From Deefgea chitinilytica (GTDB taxonomy: Bacteria; Pseudomonadota; Gammaproteobacteria; Burkholderiales; Chitinibacteraceae), in NCBI RefSeq assembly GCF_016881405.1, contig NZ_WOFE01000006.1, forward strand, positions 81,501-145,500: a stretch of 64,000 bases of DNA. Direction: 5' to 3'. Shown here one piece after another: positions 26,151 to 34,853 of this stretch. The first letter of the stretch is position 1; each line of letters begins with the position of its first letter. Position numbers and translations under genes: made by a program. The notes under the pieces are model-generated. The model was not told the origin of the DNA. It saw only the letters and a list, made by a program, of their open reading frames with translations, and searched no databases.

Positions 26151-26188
26151 AAAAGCCCGATGCGTTTAACGTATTCGGGCTTTTTTTT
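26151..26188 (+). terminator. Terminator of ybiT
   Basis: AAAAAGCCCGA(A/T) pairs with TTCGGGCTTTTTTTT around a loop centred on TTTAAC, about 15 bases after the ybiT stop codon. Confidence 0.9.
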
Positions 26189-26204
26189 GTGGATTTTGGA
26201 TGCA

Positions 26205-26230
26205 TAAAAAACGAGCCTTTAAGGCTCGTT
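26205..26230 (-). terminator. Terminator of infA
   Basis: Read leftward, AACGAGCCT pairs with AGGCTCGTT followed by TTTTT. It lies some 60 bases beyond the infA stop. Confidence 0.85.
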
Positions 26231-26289
26231 ATTGATGTATTGCTCGCTAGGCTTTATGAAATAAACTTCGCGGCAATATACCCAAGATA

Positions 26290-26553
26290 TTAACGGCGGC
26301 GCAATTGATTATTCCGTGCGGGTGCAGGGCGGTCGTCTTTGTGGCGGAAGCTCACACGGCCTTTGGTTAAATCGTATGGTGACATTTCAACTGTCACGCG
26401 GTCACCCGCAATAATGCGGATGTGGTTTTTACGGATTTTACCTGAGGCATAAGCCGTGATTTCGATACCGTTTGTGAGGGTCACACGAAAGCGAGTATCC
26501 GGGTAAACCTCGGCGACTACACCTTCCATTTCTACAACGTCTTCTTTTGACAT
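26290..26553 (-). CDS. infA: Translation initiation factor IF-1
   Basis: The 87-residue protein is a single S1/OB-fold domain that binds the 30S A site. [38 protein letters not shown] and [18 protein letters not shown] are diagnostic. It has the extended basic tail ([15 protein letters not shown]) of betaproteobacterial IF-1 forms rather than the 72-residue E. coli type. It stands alone here, away from ribosomal protein genes, so a second infA elsewhere in the genome is likely (common in the class). Confidence 0.97.
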   Translation of the reverse strand: MSKEDVVEMEGVVAEVYPDTRFRVTLTNGIEITAYASGKIRKNHIRIIAGDRVTVEMSPYDLTKGRVSFRHKDDRPAPARNNQLRRR

Positions 26554-26815
26554 TTACTTTTCCAGTTCTTGCACATAAGCAATTAATACGGTGCCTGCCG
26601 CAGCACATTCCCATTGGGGCGCGGTCGGCAGTCTCCCGAATGCGGGAGTGTGATCTATGCGGGAATAGCCGAACTTGCGAACGATCAGATGCCGGACATA
26701 GGCTTCAAAGTAAACAAGGGGCAGAGCACTCATTTACCTACGTGTAACGGCCCATATTGGATGGGCGGTTCACGAACAGCCCTACACTATACAGGTATTT
26801 TGTCCTTAGCAACAG

Positions 26816-27826
26816 TCATCGTGGCTTTTGTCGCCAATTTATCCGTGCTGGAATCCATGCTGAATCAATCGGCTCACTGGCGAGTAAGGCCATGATCCGC
26901 GTTAAGCTTTGTTTAGCCAGCTGTGCACTGTCTTGGACAATCGCATTAATCGGCCGGGGCATGCAATCGAGCAGACGATGGTCATCAAAGCACAATAGAT
27001 ACTGCGGTGCGGTTTGAAATTGATCGTGTTCATTCATAAAGGCCAGCGCGCCTTCGAGCAATGAAATTGACGCTGCAAAGATGGCCTCAGGATAACGACC
27101 CAGTTGCTTGTAGCATTCGGTCATCATTGCGTAGCCACTGTGTTGTTGGTAATCGCGGTGAAAAATGAGTTTTTCGTCTGGGGTTTTCGCAGCGCTGCGC
27201 CACGCATTGTGATAGCCCGCCAAACGATCAATACTCGGTGATAAAGTCATTTGACCACCAAAATAGGCTATTTCATTGACGCCTTGCGCCAAAGTTTGTT
27301 CGATCAGTGTAAAGACCTGTTCTTCGGCATCAGTAACCACAAATGGTAGATTGCTGTCGATCACACGCCGATCGACTAACACCAAGGGAAGCCGTTTACT
27401 CCATTTTGCATAGAGTTTGGCGTTGTTGCTGCACGGTACCAACATCAGCCCATCGACTTGTCGCGCCAGTAATTGCTCAACCGCTTTGGTTTCCAATTCG
27501 GCTTGATCATTACTGCACATGATAAAGAGCTGAAACCCCGCTTCGCGGCACAGCGCTTCTAGTGTTTGCGCGAGCAGGGCATGCGCCAAGTTACTCAGCT
27601 CTGGGACGACCAAGCCCAAGGTTTCACTGCGACGTGAGCGCAATAAACGCGCCGAGGTCGATGGCTGAAAATGATGCTCGGCCGCGACTTGCCGCACCCG
27701 TTCAACGGTACTGGCTGCAATTCGATATTGCTCGGCGCGGCCATTGAGCACCATGCTGGCGGTGGTTTTTGAGACGCCAGCCAGTTTGGCAATATCTGCG
27801 ATGGTGAGGCGTTGGTAGTTAGTCAT
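26816..27826 (-). CDS. rbsR: LacI-family ribose operon repressor RbsR
   Basis: The 336-residue product has an N-terminal LacI HTH (about 6-30: LTIADIAKLAGVSKTTASMV) with hinge helix STSARLLRSRRSETLG, followed by a periplasmic-binding-protein-like ligand domain to the C-terminus. Placement as the last gene after rbsB makes RbsR the best name; the ligand is inferred to be ribose. About 180 bases with repeats separate it from rbsB, so it may be made from the operon transcript or its own promoter. No classical LacI palindrome was found with certainty upstream of rbsK. Confidence 0.9.
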   Translation of the reverse strand: MTNYQRLTIADIAKLAGVSKTTASMVLNGRAEQYRIAASTVERVRQVAAEHHFQPSTSARLLRSRRSETLGLVVPELSNLAHALLAQTLEALCREAGFQLFIMCSNDQAELETKAVEQLLARQVDGLMLVPCSNNAKLYAKWSKRLPLVLVDRRVIDSNLPFVVTDAEEQVFTLIEQTLAQGVNEIAYFGGQMTLSPSIDRLAGYHNAWRSAAKTPDEKLIFHRDYQQHSGYAMMTECYKQLGRYPEAIFAASISLLEGALAFMNEHDQFQTAPQYLLCFDDHRLLDCMPRPINAIVQDSAQLAKQSLTRIMALLASEPIDSAWIPARINWRQKPR

Positions 27827-27837
27827 TTAAAATGTGA

Positions 27838-28007
27838 GGGGCTAGGTGTTAGGAGTGAGGTGTAGCATTGCTTTAATATGTTAATTGGTATTTTATTACA
27901 AACCCTTATAAATAATGCTTGCATTGAGATACCCCATATATAAACACTAAATTCGCCTCACGCCTCACGCCTCACGCCTCACGCCTCACGCCTCACGCCT
28001 CACGCCT
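27838..28007. repeat. Heptamer tandem repeat with inverted partner between rbsB and rbsR
   Basis: CGCCTCA is repeated seven times plus a partial unit at 27954-28007, ending next to the rbsB stop codon. A degenerate inverted counterpart (GTGAGG...TAGG...GTGAGG) lies at 27833-27865. In RNA the arms could fold into a long imperfect stem and lower rbsR expression relative to rbsB. Confidence 0.7.
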
Positions 28008-28943
28008 TTACTGTTTTACCAGATCAAGTGGCACTGGAATAAATTTGTCCACTGCTTCGCCTTTGCTCAGTTTAATGGCGGTATCGACACCCATTTTACC
28101 GATTAACTCCGGTTTTTGTTGTACTGTTGCCGCTAATTGACCCGCTTTCACCGCAGCTACAGCATCGGGTGTTGCATCAAAGCCCACTATCACAACGTTT
28201 TTTAGACCTGCTGCTTCAATCGCTTTGAATGCACCCAGCGCCATTTCATCGTTGTGTGCAAACACGCCTTTCACGTCTTTATTGCCTTGCAGAATGTTTT
28301 CCATCACGGAGAGACCCTTCGCACGGTCAAAATCAGCAGCTTGTTTAGCCGCTAATTTCACATCCGCTTTGCCATCAACGACAGAATGGAAGCCTTGGCC
28401 GCGTTCACGCGCTGCAGACGAACCTGGAATGCCTTCTAGCTCAACAATATTGCCTTTGCCGCCGATTTTTTCGAGCAAGAATTCACCCGCCATTTTGCCA
28501 CCAGCGATATTGTCAGAAGCAATATGCGCGTTGACTTCAGCGCCGTTCACGCTGCGATCAAGTGATACGACTTGGATGCCTGCTTTGAGGGCTTCTTTCA
28601 CGACGCCAGCGACGGCATCGGAATCGGCTGGGTTAATCAAAATGACTTGAACCTTTTTCTGGATCAAATCTTCGATATTCGAGATTTGTTTGGCCGAATC
28701 GTCTTGCGCATCAACGGTGATGAGTTTGACGCCTTGGGCTTTCGCTTCAGCATCGGCGCCATCACGCAGAGCGACAAAGAACGGATTGTTTTGCGTAGAA
28801 ATCGCCAAGCCAATGCTCAGTGGTGCGCCCGCAGCGGCAGCTGCTGGTTCGCTAGCGGCTTGGGTGTCTGGGCCTTGTTTTGAGCAAGCGATCAGGCCTG
28901 TTGCGAGTAGACCGACTAAAAGTGGTGAAAGAATGCGTTTCAT
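28008..28943 (-). CDS. rbsB: Ribose ABC transporter substrate-binding protein RbsB
   Basis: Periplasmic sugar-binding protein of 311 residues. ATG 28943 has GGAGT six bases upstream and is preferred over the ATG at 28955. The mature fold matches RbsB: LSIGLAISTQNNPFFVAL, then VDAQDDSAKQISNIEDL, INPADSDAV and SLDRSV. Unusually the signal ends in a lipobox, LIAC (Cys20), predicting a lipid-anchored protein, whereas enterobacterial RbsB is soluble. It delivers ribose to RbsC and lies 88 bases downstream of rbsC. Confidence 0.95.
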   Translation of the reverse strand: MKRILSPLLVGLLATGLIACSKQGPDTQAASEPAAAAAGAPLSIGLAISTQNNPFFVALRDGADAEAKAQGVKLITVDAQDDSAKQISNIEDLIQKKVQVILINPADSDAVAGVVKEALKAGIQVVSLDRSVNGAEVNAHIASDNIAGGKMAGEFLLEKIGGKGNIVELEGIPGSSAARERGQGFHSVVDGKADVKLAAKQAADFDRAKGLSVMENILQGNKDVKGVFAHNDEMALGAFKAIEAAGLKNVVIVGFDATPDAVAAVKAGQLAATVQQKPELIGKMGVDTAIKLSKGEAVDKFIPVPLDLVKQ

Positions 28944-29031
28944 GATTGACTCCAATTAATTTTGACAAAAAAGTAAAACTAAGGGGTATTGCTACTTATG
29001 CACTGCTAATTATTCTTTACAGGGCGATACA

Positions 29032-29973
29032 TCACTTATTTTTGTTGGCGCGATCCAGTAATACAGCCAGCAAAATCACAACGCCTTTGATGACTTGTTG
29101 GTAAAACGAAGAGACACCGAGCAAGTTCAAACCATTGTTCAAAATCCCGATCAACAGCGCGCCGACCAAGGTGCCGAAAATCCAGCCGCGACCACCCGTT
29201 AAGCTGGTACCACCGAGCACGACCGCTGCAATCGCATCGAGTTCATAGCCCGTGCCGGCTGTTGGTTGAGCTGAATTCAAACGTGACGTCAAAATCATCC
29301 CAGCGGTTGCAGCCATGGCGCCCGATAGCGTGTACACCCAGATTTTGATGCTGTCGGTGTTGATGCCAGAAAGACGCGATGCTTCTTCGTTACCACCGAC
29401 GGCGTAGACGTGACGACCAAACACGGTGTTTTTCAAAACGAACCAGAAGATGCCGAACATCACCAACATAATGATCACAGGAACGGGGATGATGCCGCCG
29501 ACATAACCACCGCCGAGCATGGCGAAAAAGTCACTGTTTAAGCCTGTAATCGGGCGACCTTCGGAGAACACCAGCGACAGTCCGCGCAAAATGGTCATCA
29601 TGCCGAGCGTGGCAATAAACGGTGCGACTTTACCTTTACTAATCACCAAGCCATTGAGCATCCCCATGCCGGCACCGGCCAAAATACCGACGCTAGTGGC
29701 GACAATCGGATCAATCCCGTGGCTGAGCATCAGTGCAGTCAATACCGACGACAGTGCCAAGATTGAGCCAACAGACAAATCAATGCCGCCGAGTAAAATT
29801 ACCAAAGTCATACCAAACGCAATCAGCGCATTGATGGATACTTGGCGGAATACATTGAGCAAATTGCCCATGGTTAAAAAGTCAGGGCTGGTAATTGCAA
29901 GGCCAGTCGCCAATACCAAGAGTGCCAAGAAGGGGCCTAGTTTCTGTAAAGTGGCCTTGTGTTGTGCGTTCAT
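29032..29973 (-). CDS. rbsC: Ribose ABC transporter permease RbsC
   Basis: Inner-membrane permease of 313 residues with about eight to ten hydrophobic helices. The family motif is GGIDLSVGSILALSSV (about 62-77); KNTVFGRHVYAVGGNEEAARLSG-like sequence near 190-212 is the EAA-type coupling region, and GGTSLTGGRGWIFGTLVGAL follows. GGAGG lies six bases before the ATG. Its start overlaps the rbsA stop by four bases (ATGA), implying translational coupling. Confidence 0.96.
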   Translation of the reverse strand: MNAQHKATLQKLGPFLALLVLATGLAITSPDFLTMGNLLNVFRQVSINALIAFGMTLVILLGGIDLSVGSILALSSVLTALMLSHGIDPIVATSVGILAGAGMGMLNGLVISKGKVAPFIATLGMMTILRGLSLVFSEGRPITGLNSDFFAMLGGGYVGGIIPVPVIIMLVMFGIFWFVLKNTVFGRHVYAVGGNEEASRLSGINTDSIKIWVYTLSGAMAATAGMILTSRLNSAQPTAGTGYELDAIAAVVLGGTSLTGGRGWIFGTLVGALLIGILNNGLNLLGVSSFYQQVIKGVVILLAVLLDRANKNK

Positions 29974-31445
29974 TTCAAACCTCCAGTTGCTGCAGTCATG
30001 ATGGTTTCGGCGCTAGCTTGGGCAAAAATCCCTGCTTGACGGCCTTGATGCATAACGAGAATACGATCGCTCATCGCCAAAACTTCGGGCAATTCAGACG
30101 ACACCATCACAATCGCGACGCCTGATTGCGCTAGCTCGTTAATAATTTGGTAGATTTCGGCCTTGCCGCCGACATCGACACCGCGGGTCGGTTCATCGAG
30201 GAACAGCACTTTCGGCGCAATCCCTAGCCATTTGGCAAACACGACTTTTTGTTGATTGCCACCGGAAAGTGATTTCACTTCGAGCTCAGCATCGCGGGTT
30301 CGAATGTGCATGCGATCTATTTCGCGTTGCACGACAGCCATTTGCTGTTTTTGATTAATCACGCCAGCGCGGGCATGAGTTGAAAGATTGGCCAGCGTCG
30401 CGTTTTCGCGCACCGACAAGCCCAGCACCAAGCCTTGGCTTTTACGATCTTCGGTGACAAAACCAATGCCGGCGGCAATCGCATCGCTCGGTTTTTTGAC
30501 GTTGAGTGGGACGCCATCGAGCTCAATCTGGCCTGCTACTTTCTGATTGATACCAAAAATGGTTTTGAGAATCTCGCTACGTCCTGCGCCCATCAGACCG
30601 GCAATACCGAGCACTTCACCCGCGCGTATTTCAAAATTGATATTGCTGATGCTGGCATCGGCGAGATCGCTGACTTTGAGCCGAATCTCACCAATGCTGG
30701 CGGTACGAACAGGGAAACGCTCGCCGATTTCGCGGCCGACCATCATGCGGACGATTTCATCAAAATTGGTTTTGACGATTTCGCGCTCACCAACAAATTG
30801 CCCGTCGCGCAGTACAGAGATCTTGTCGCAGACTTTGAAGATTTCTTCCATACGGTGTGACACATAAACAATCGCGACGCCACGGGCTTTCAAGTCGGCA
30901 ATAATTTCAAACAGTTTTTCGGTTTCACGCTCAGACAGTGCCGCAGTGGGTTCATCCATAATCAACGTTTGCGCATTGAGTGATAGTGCTTTGGCGATTT
31001 CGACCATTTGCTGTTGGCCAATCGATAAAGTACCGGCTTCGACATCTGGGTCGAGATTTTCAATGCCGAGTAATTTGAGGTAATCCAGGCAATCGGCCCG
31101 CATCTTGAGCGTATTGATCACGCCAAACCGTTGCGGCTCACGGCCCAAGAACATATTTTCCATTACCGATAATTGCGGAATCAGGTTAAGTTCTTGGTGA
31201 ATGATGGCGATACCGAGTTTTTCGGAATCTACTGTATTTTTGATTTGGGTATCTTTTCCATCGACAGCAATGCTGCCGCTATCGGCTTGATACACCCCAC
31301 AGAGAATCTTCATTAAGGTAGATTTTCCCGCACCATTTTCACCCATTAGTGCATGGACTTCGCCGCGCTGGAGTGAAAAATCTACGCCTTCCAGCACTTT
31401 GACGGGACCAAAGGCCTTGCTGATACCTGTCATTTTGATCAACAT
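29970..31445 (-). CDS. rbsA: Ribose ABC transporter ATP-binding protein RbsA
   Basis: Tandem nucleotide-binding protein of 491 residues. Domain 1 has Walker A GENGAGKST and signature LSIGQQQMV. Domain 2 has the degenerate Walker A GLMGAGRSE usual for sugar importers and signature LSGGNQQKV with FLDEPTRGVD. ATG 31445 has AGGAG six bases upstream and is favoured over the GTG at 31448. It lies nine bases after rbsD and overlaps rbsC. Confidence 0.96.
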   Translation of the reverse strand: MLIKMTGISKAFGPVKVLEGVDFSLQRGEVHALMGENGAGKSTLMKILCGVYQADSGSIAVDGKDTQIKNTVDSEKLGIAIIHQELNLIPQLSVMENMFLGREPQRFGVINTLKMRADCLDYLKLLGIENLDPDVEAGTLSIGQQQMVEIAKALSLNAQTLIMDEPTAALSERETEKLFEIIADLKARGVAIVYVSHRMEEIFKVCDKISVLRDGQFVGEREIVKTNFDEIVRMMVGREIGERFPVRTASIGEIRLKVSDLADASISNINFEIRAGEVLGIAGLMGAGRSEILKTIFGINQKVAGQIELDGVPLNVKKPSDAIAAGIGFVTEDRKSQGLVLGLSVRENATLANLSTHARAGVINQKQQMAVVQREIDRMHIRTRDAELEVKSLSGGNQQKVVFAKWLGIAPKVLFLDEPTRGVDVGGKAEIYQIINELAQSGVAIVMVSSELPEVLAMSDRILVMHQGRQAGIFAQASAETIMTAATGGLK

Positions 31446-31454
31446 CACCGTCTC

Positions 31455-31847
31455 CTAAAAAATCACGCCGGAATACAGCACGATATTGGCGTATGGGCTG
31501 GCTTCGCCGGTGCGGATAATTGCTTTCGCATGCTGGGTGAGTTGCTTAAATTCACTGTGCGGCACAAATTCAACAGCGACGCTGGACATAGATTGCGCTT
31601 GTGCTGCTACGGCTGGATTAAGGCTTTGGCATTCGCTCGCCAGCACGGCGCGCTCGACTTGGAAATCGGCCAAGATGCTATCAAGCACTGCGAAATAAGA
31701 TGGTGTACCGAGCGCAATGGATAAATCAATGCACTCCACATGCGGCGGAATCGGTAGCCCGCAATCGGCAATCACGATGCAATCGGTATGCCCCATGCTG
31801 GCAAGGACGCGACTAATGTCGCGATTTAAATGACCGAACTTTTTCAT
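31455..31847 (-). CDS. rbsD: D-ribose pyranase RbsD
   Basis: The enzyme interconverts beta-pyranose and furanose ribose so that RbsK can act. The 130-residue reading starts at ATG 31847 with GGAG seven bases upstream. The longer open frame would run into rbsK. Family markers are LNRDISRVLASMGHTD (with the catalytic His), IADCGLPIP, and the C-terminal RTGEASPYANIVLYSGV. The start overlaps the rbsK stop by four bases. Confidence 0.95.
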   Translation of the reverse strand: MKKFGHLNRDISRVLASMGHTDCIVIADCGLPIPPHVECIDLSIALGTPSYFAVLDSILADFQVERAVLASECQSLNPAVAAQAQSMSSVAVEFVPHSEFKQLTQHAKAIIRTGEASPYANIVLYSGVIF

Positions 31848-32746
31848 TTTGCATCTCCGGCTGGGGCTAAAAACGCGGTTAGCTCCGCTAAAGTCGGCAT
31901 CCCGCCTTGCGCACCAGCACGTGTCACCGATAAGGCGCCCGCTGCACACGCTAAACGACTGGCTTCGCTTAAACCTAAATGCCAAAACGTCGCCAATGCG
32001 CCATTAAAAGTGTCACCTGCGCCAGTGGTGTCGACCGCATGTACGTTGAAACTGGTTTGTTGGCGCAATTCACCATTTTCAGTGGTGTACCAAGCGCCGT
32101 CTTTGCCTGCGGTCATCAGGATTTGGCCGGGGTATTGCTGCAAAGCGGTTTGCCACTCATTTGCGGGCGTGCCGAGTGCGATGCTGAGTTCAAATTCGTT
32201 CGGTGTGAGTAGCGCTATTTTGGACAGCAATGCTGGGGAGAGTGGCATCGCCGGCGCTGGATTTAAAATGAAGGGTTTGCCGTGGCGCTGTGCCAATTGT
32301 GCGGCCATCTCAATGCTGGCGAGTGGTGATTCCAGCTGAGCAATCACGACATCGCAGTCAATAAATGCGCTTTCGGCGGCACTTACGTCAGCAACGGATA
32401 AGTCCGCATTCGCGCCGGGCACGACAATAATTGCGTTGTCGCTACCCGCTAGCGTAACCATCGCGATGCCGCTGGCGGTATTGGCGCTGCGCTGAATCCA
32501 TTCTGTGTTGATACCTTCGGCGATGAGCGATGTAGTCAACTCGTTCCCAAAAGCATCATCACCAACACGACCTATCATCGTAACTTCTGCACCCAAGCGT
32601 GCAGCAGCAACGGCTTGATTGGCGCCTTTGCCACCGTGATGCGTTGTAAATGATCGACCAAATAATGTTTCGCCCAAGCGAGGAAATTGGTCGACCTGCG
32701 CGACTAAATCCATATTGATGCTACCCACGACTAAAACCTTACTCAT
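31844..32746 (-). CDS. rbsK: Ribokinase RbsK
   Basis: PfkB-family kinase making ribose 5-phosphate; 300 residues. The signature GGKGANQAVAAARLG lies near 38-52. The C-terminal catalytic motif DTTGAGDTFNGAL contains the base Asp. The substrate-entry segment GSINMDLVAQVDQFP is at the N-terminus. GGAGG precedes the ATG by four bases. It is the first gene of the operon rbsK-rbsD-rbsA-rbsC-rbsB-rbsR, with tight overlaps to rbsD. Confidence 0.96.
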   Translation of the reverse strand: MSKVLVVGSINMDLVAQVDQFPRLGETLFGRSFTTHHGGKGANQAVAAARLGAEVTMIGRVGDDAFGNELTTSLIAEGINTEWIQRSANTASGIAMVTLAGSDNAIIVVPGANADLSVADVSAAESAFIDCDVVIAQLESPLASIEMAAQLAQRHGKPFILNPAPAMPLSPALLSKIALLTPNEFELSIALGTPANEWQTALQQYPGQILMTAGKDGAWYTTENGELRQQTSFNVHAVDTTGAGDTFNGALATFWHLGLSEASRLACAAGALSVTRAGAQGGMPTLAELTAFLAPAGDAK

Positions 32747-33083
32747 AACGCCTCCGCAATCCTTGCGTATCAGATCTGTGATGAATAACTCATCAATGTG
32801 GTCATGCTAAACCGTAATCAGCACCAAGAATTTGATTTATATCAAGCACGTGTAGTGAAAATAAATACACTACATCCCTAGTGCTAGAAGTCGCGATAGT
32901 GAAACTACTAATGATTTTTCAATGGCACAAAGTTGCCGTAGTGTGATGTTTTTATTGAGGATTTTTTTTCTTAGGCAAATTGGAGGTGTGTTTTTAGTTG
33001 CGAAGTAACGGTTTGTATTTTTGCTTGCTGTTCGGGGGGAGTTTTCTTAAGCTACTCGATTGCGCAAATAATAGGTTTAGCTC
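32747..33083. other. Divergent promoter region, rbsK / DUF1615 gene
   Basis: The 337 bases hold the FNR-like box, the inverted repeat at 32851-32874, and several TAGTG words (32852, 32879, 32895, 32938) including CTAGTGCTAG and TAGTGAAACTACTA. These may be RbsR or other operator half-sites. No gene is seen. Confidence 0.5.
32832..32845. promoter_or_regulatory. FNR/Anr-type box upstream of rbsK
   Basis: TTGATTTATATCAA fits the FNR consensus TTGAT-N4-ATCAA exactly. It lies 86 bases before the rbsK start and some 240 bases before the divergent lipoprotein gene. A separate inverted repeat TGTAGTG/CACTACA (32851-32874) adjoins it and may be a repressor site. Oxygen-dependent control of the ribose operon is inferred. 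Confidence 0.5.
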
Positions 33084-34319
33084 ATGTCTTTACGTAGTGT
33101 GGTGGCAATCAGTATTGGTGGTGTTTTAGTTGGATGTGCCACGACCAGCACGGTGCCAAGCTCTGTACCGAACCCGCTGCCGACGGTAACGCCAGTGGTG
33201 ACGTTAACACCAACGCCGCAGCCAAGCCCAATCCCAAGCGCGACCGGGCGTGTCGAGCCGACCCCCGCTCCAACGCCAGTCACTACCGCTACACCAAAGC
33301 CAGCACTGTCAATTAATGAAGCGCGCGTTTTGTTAAATCAGCTCTTGCCACCGAATATGCCAGATCGAGCAGGCTGGAATGCCGATATTTTGGATGCGTT
33401 TACTGCGCTGAAATTGCCGTATACCGCAGAATATTTCTGCGCTGCTGCTGCGACGATAGAGCAAGAATCGAGCTGGCAAGGCGATCCGACTGTGCCGGGG
33501 CTACCGAAAATTGTGTGGAATGCGATTGGTGAGCGCGCCGAGAAATATCACATTCCGCTGATAGCGGTGCAAACGGCACTACTAAAAACATCACCCACAG
33601 GTCGTAGTTACAAAGAGCGCATCGACACGCTACGCACCGAGCGTGAAATGAATGACTTATTTGAAGATTTGGCAGATGAAGCGGAAAAACTCAAGTTACC
33701 ACTGAATATGAAAAACCCGATCCGCACGGGGGGCCCAATGCAGGTCAGTGTTGAGTTTGCGCAGGGCCATGTGAAGGCATGGCCTTATCCGTATCCGATG
33801 AAAGGCAGTGTGCGTAATGAAGTATTTACCCGTCGAGGTGGTACGTATTTCGGTGTAGCCATTCTATTGCAATATCCCGCGCCGTATACCGATATGGTGT
33901 ATCGCTTTGCTGATTTTAATGCCGGGCGCTATGCCAGCCGCAATGTTGCATTTCAACAAGTGGTGGCGAAATTAACGGGGCAAGCGCTGGTGCTCGATGG
34001 TGATTTGCTACGCTACAGCGGTGGGGTGCCAACTGGCGTGAGTGGTACGCAAGCTGCAGTGTATGGTTTAGCTAGCAAATTGGCGATGAGTCAAGATGCG
34101 ATATTGCGCGATTTGAAACAAGAAAAACTGGCAGCCTTTGCGCAAACTGAGCTGTATAAGAAAACTTTCGCCTTGTACGAAAAAAATGGCCAAACCCATC
34201 CGCGCGCTGCGATGCCGCAGATTGATTTAAAAAGCCCTAAAATCACCCGTAAACTCACTACGGAGTGGTTTGCCAATCGAGTAAAAGGCCGTTATGACAC
34301 GTGTATGGCGCGCCGTTGA
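33084..34319 (+). CDS. DUF1615-family lipoprotein
   Basis: The 411-residue product has a lipoprotein signal (lipobox VGC, Cys18), then a proline/threonine-rich linker of about 60 residues suited to span the periplasm. A conserved domain follows with FCAAAATIEQESSWQGDP, RTGGPMQVSVEFA, YPYPM and DFNAGRYASRN. The ExxSxW segment and GPMQVS resemble a lysozyme/transglycosylase-like core, so cell-wall hydrolysis is possible; DUF1615 itself has no settled function. Single gene, ended by a palindromic terminator. Confidence 0.85.
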   Translation: MSLRSVVAISIGGVLVGCATTSTVPSSVPNPLPTVTPVVTLTPTPQPSPIPSATGRVEPTPAPTPVTTATPKPALSINEARVLLNQLLPPNMPDRAGWNADILDAFTALKLPYTAEYFCAAAATIEQESSWQGDPTVPGLPKIVWNAIGERAEKYHIPLIAVQTALLKTSPTGRSYKERIDTLRTEREMNDLFEDLADEAEKLKLPLNMKNPIRTGGPMQVSVEFAQGHVKAWPYPYPMKGSVRNEVFTRRGGTYFGVAILLQYPAPYTDMVYRFADFNAGRYASRNVAFQQVVAKLTGQALVLDGDLLRYSGGVPTGVSGTQAAVYGLASKLAMSQDAILRDLKQEKLAAFAQTELYKKTFALYEKNGQTHPRAAMPQIDLKSPKITRKLTTEWFANRVKGRYDTCMARR

Positions 34320-34343
34320 GTGTATTTTGCCTGTGTTTTAGCG

Positions 34344-34393
34344 CTGCAGGCATAAAAAAAGAAGGGCTAGCCCTTCTTTTTTTATGCCTGCAG
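34344..34393. terminator. Perfect 50-bp palindromic bidirectional terminator
   Basis: Each 25-base arm starts CTGCAGGCATAAAAAAAGAA and meets its exact complement at GGGCTAGCCC. It lies between the converging lipoprotein and PEP-CTERM genes, with U tracts for both directions. The perfect match extends well beyond what termination needs. Confidence 0.9.
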
Positions 34394-34403
34394 AGGTGAA
34401 GTT

Positions 34404-34853
34404 TTACATAGCAGAACGATTGCGGCGCTGGCGACGTGCTAGCACAAGGCCAGAAAGCCCAATCGCCATCAGTGCGTACGTTTCAGGTTCAGGCACTGGC
34501 GGTGTTACGGGGTCTACTGGCGGATTTATGGGTGGTGTCACTGGCGGCAGTACAATGCTGGGTGGGGCAGGCGGCGTATCAGCTGCGAATGAAGTAAAAG
34601 AACTAGGTGCGCTTCGCAGGTTGGTGCCACCAAAAGAAGGTGAATCAACGAGCGGTATATTGGTGCTGGTGAGGCTGTCTTGTGCTGATGTCGTGTTATT
34701 TGTAAACAGTTGCTCAATCGCAACGTGCCCATTGTCTTGTTGACCAGCCCGAACGGCAACAAAAGGCTCGTCTACAATCACATGCTGTTGAATGATTGCA
34801 GCATGAAGATGTAAGGAAAATAAAGAGCTTAGGGCGGTTAAGAATAATTTCAT
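34404..34853 (-). CDS. PEP-CTERM sorting-domain protein, 149 aa
   Basis: Exported substrate of the exosortase. A signal peptide (about 1-18, ending LHA) is followed by a mainly polar region and a proline-rich spacer (about 93-120). The C-terminal signal is VPEPETYALMAIGLSGLVLA, then RRQRRN. The PEP motif, hydrophobic helix and arginine cluster are all present. It lies immediately left of the exopolysaccharide cluster on the opposite strand. The mature part has no recognised domain; a surface or biofilm matrix role is inferred from the sorting signal. Confidence 0.88.
   Translation of the reverse strand: MKLFLTALSSLFSLHLHAAIIQQHVIVDEPFVAVRAGQQDNGHVAIEQLFTNNTTSAQDSLTSTNIPLVDSPSFGGTNLRSAPSSFTSFAADTPPAPPSIVLPPVTPPINPPVDPVTPPVPEPETYALMAIGLSGLVLARRQRRNRSAM

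Noticed and set aside
27954..28007. The short tandem array as a possible CRISPR
   Set aside because: The unit is seven bases with no spacers, and no cas genes are present.
28225..30867. Open frames on the plus strand opposite rbsB, rbsC and rbsA
   Set aside because: Compositional shadows of well-defined minus-strand genes.
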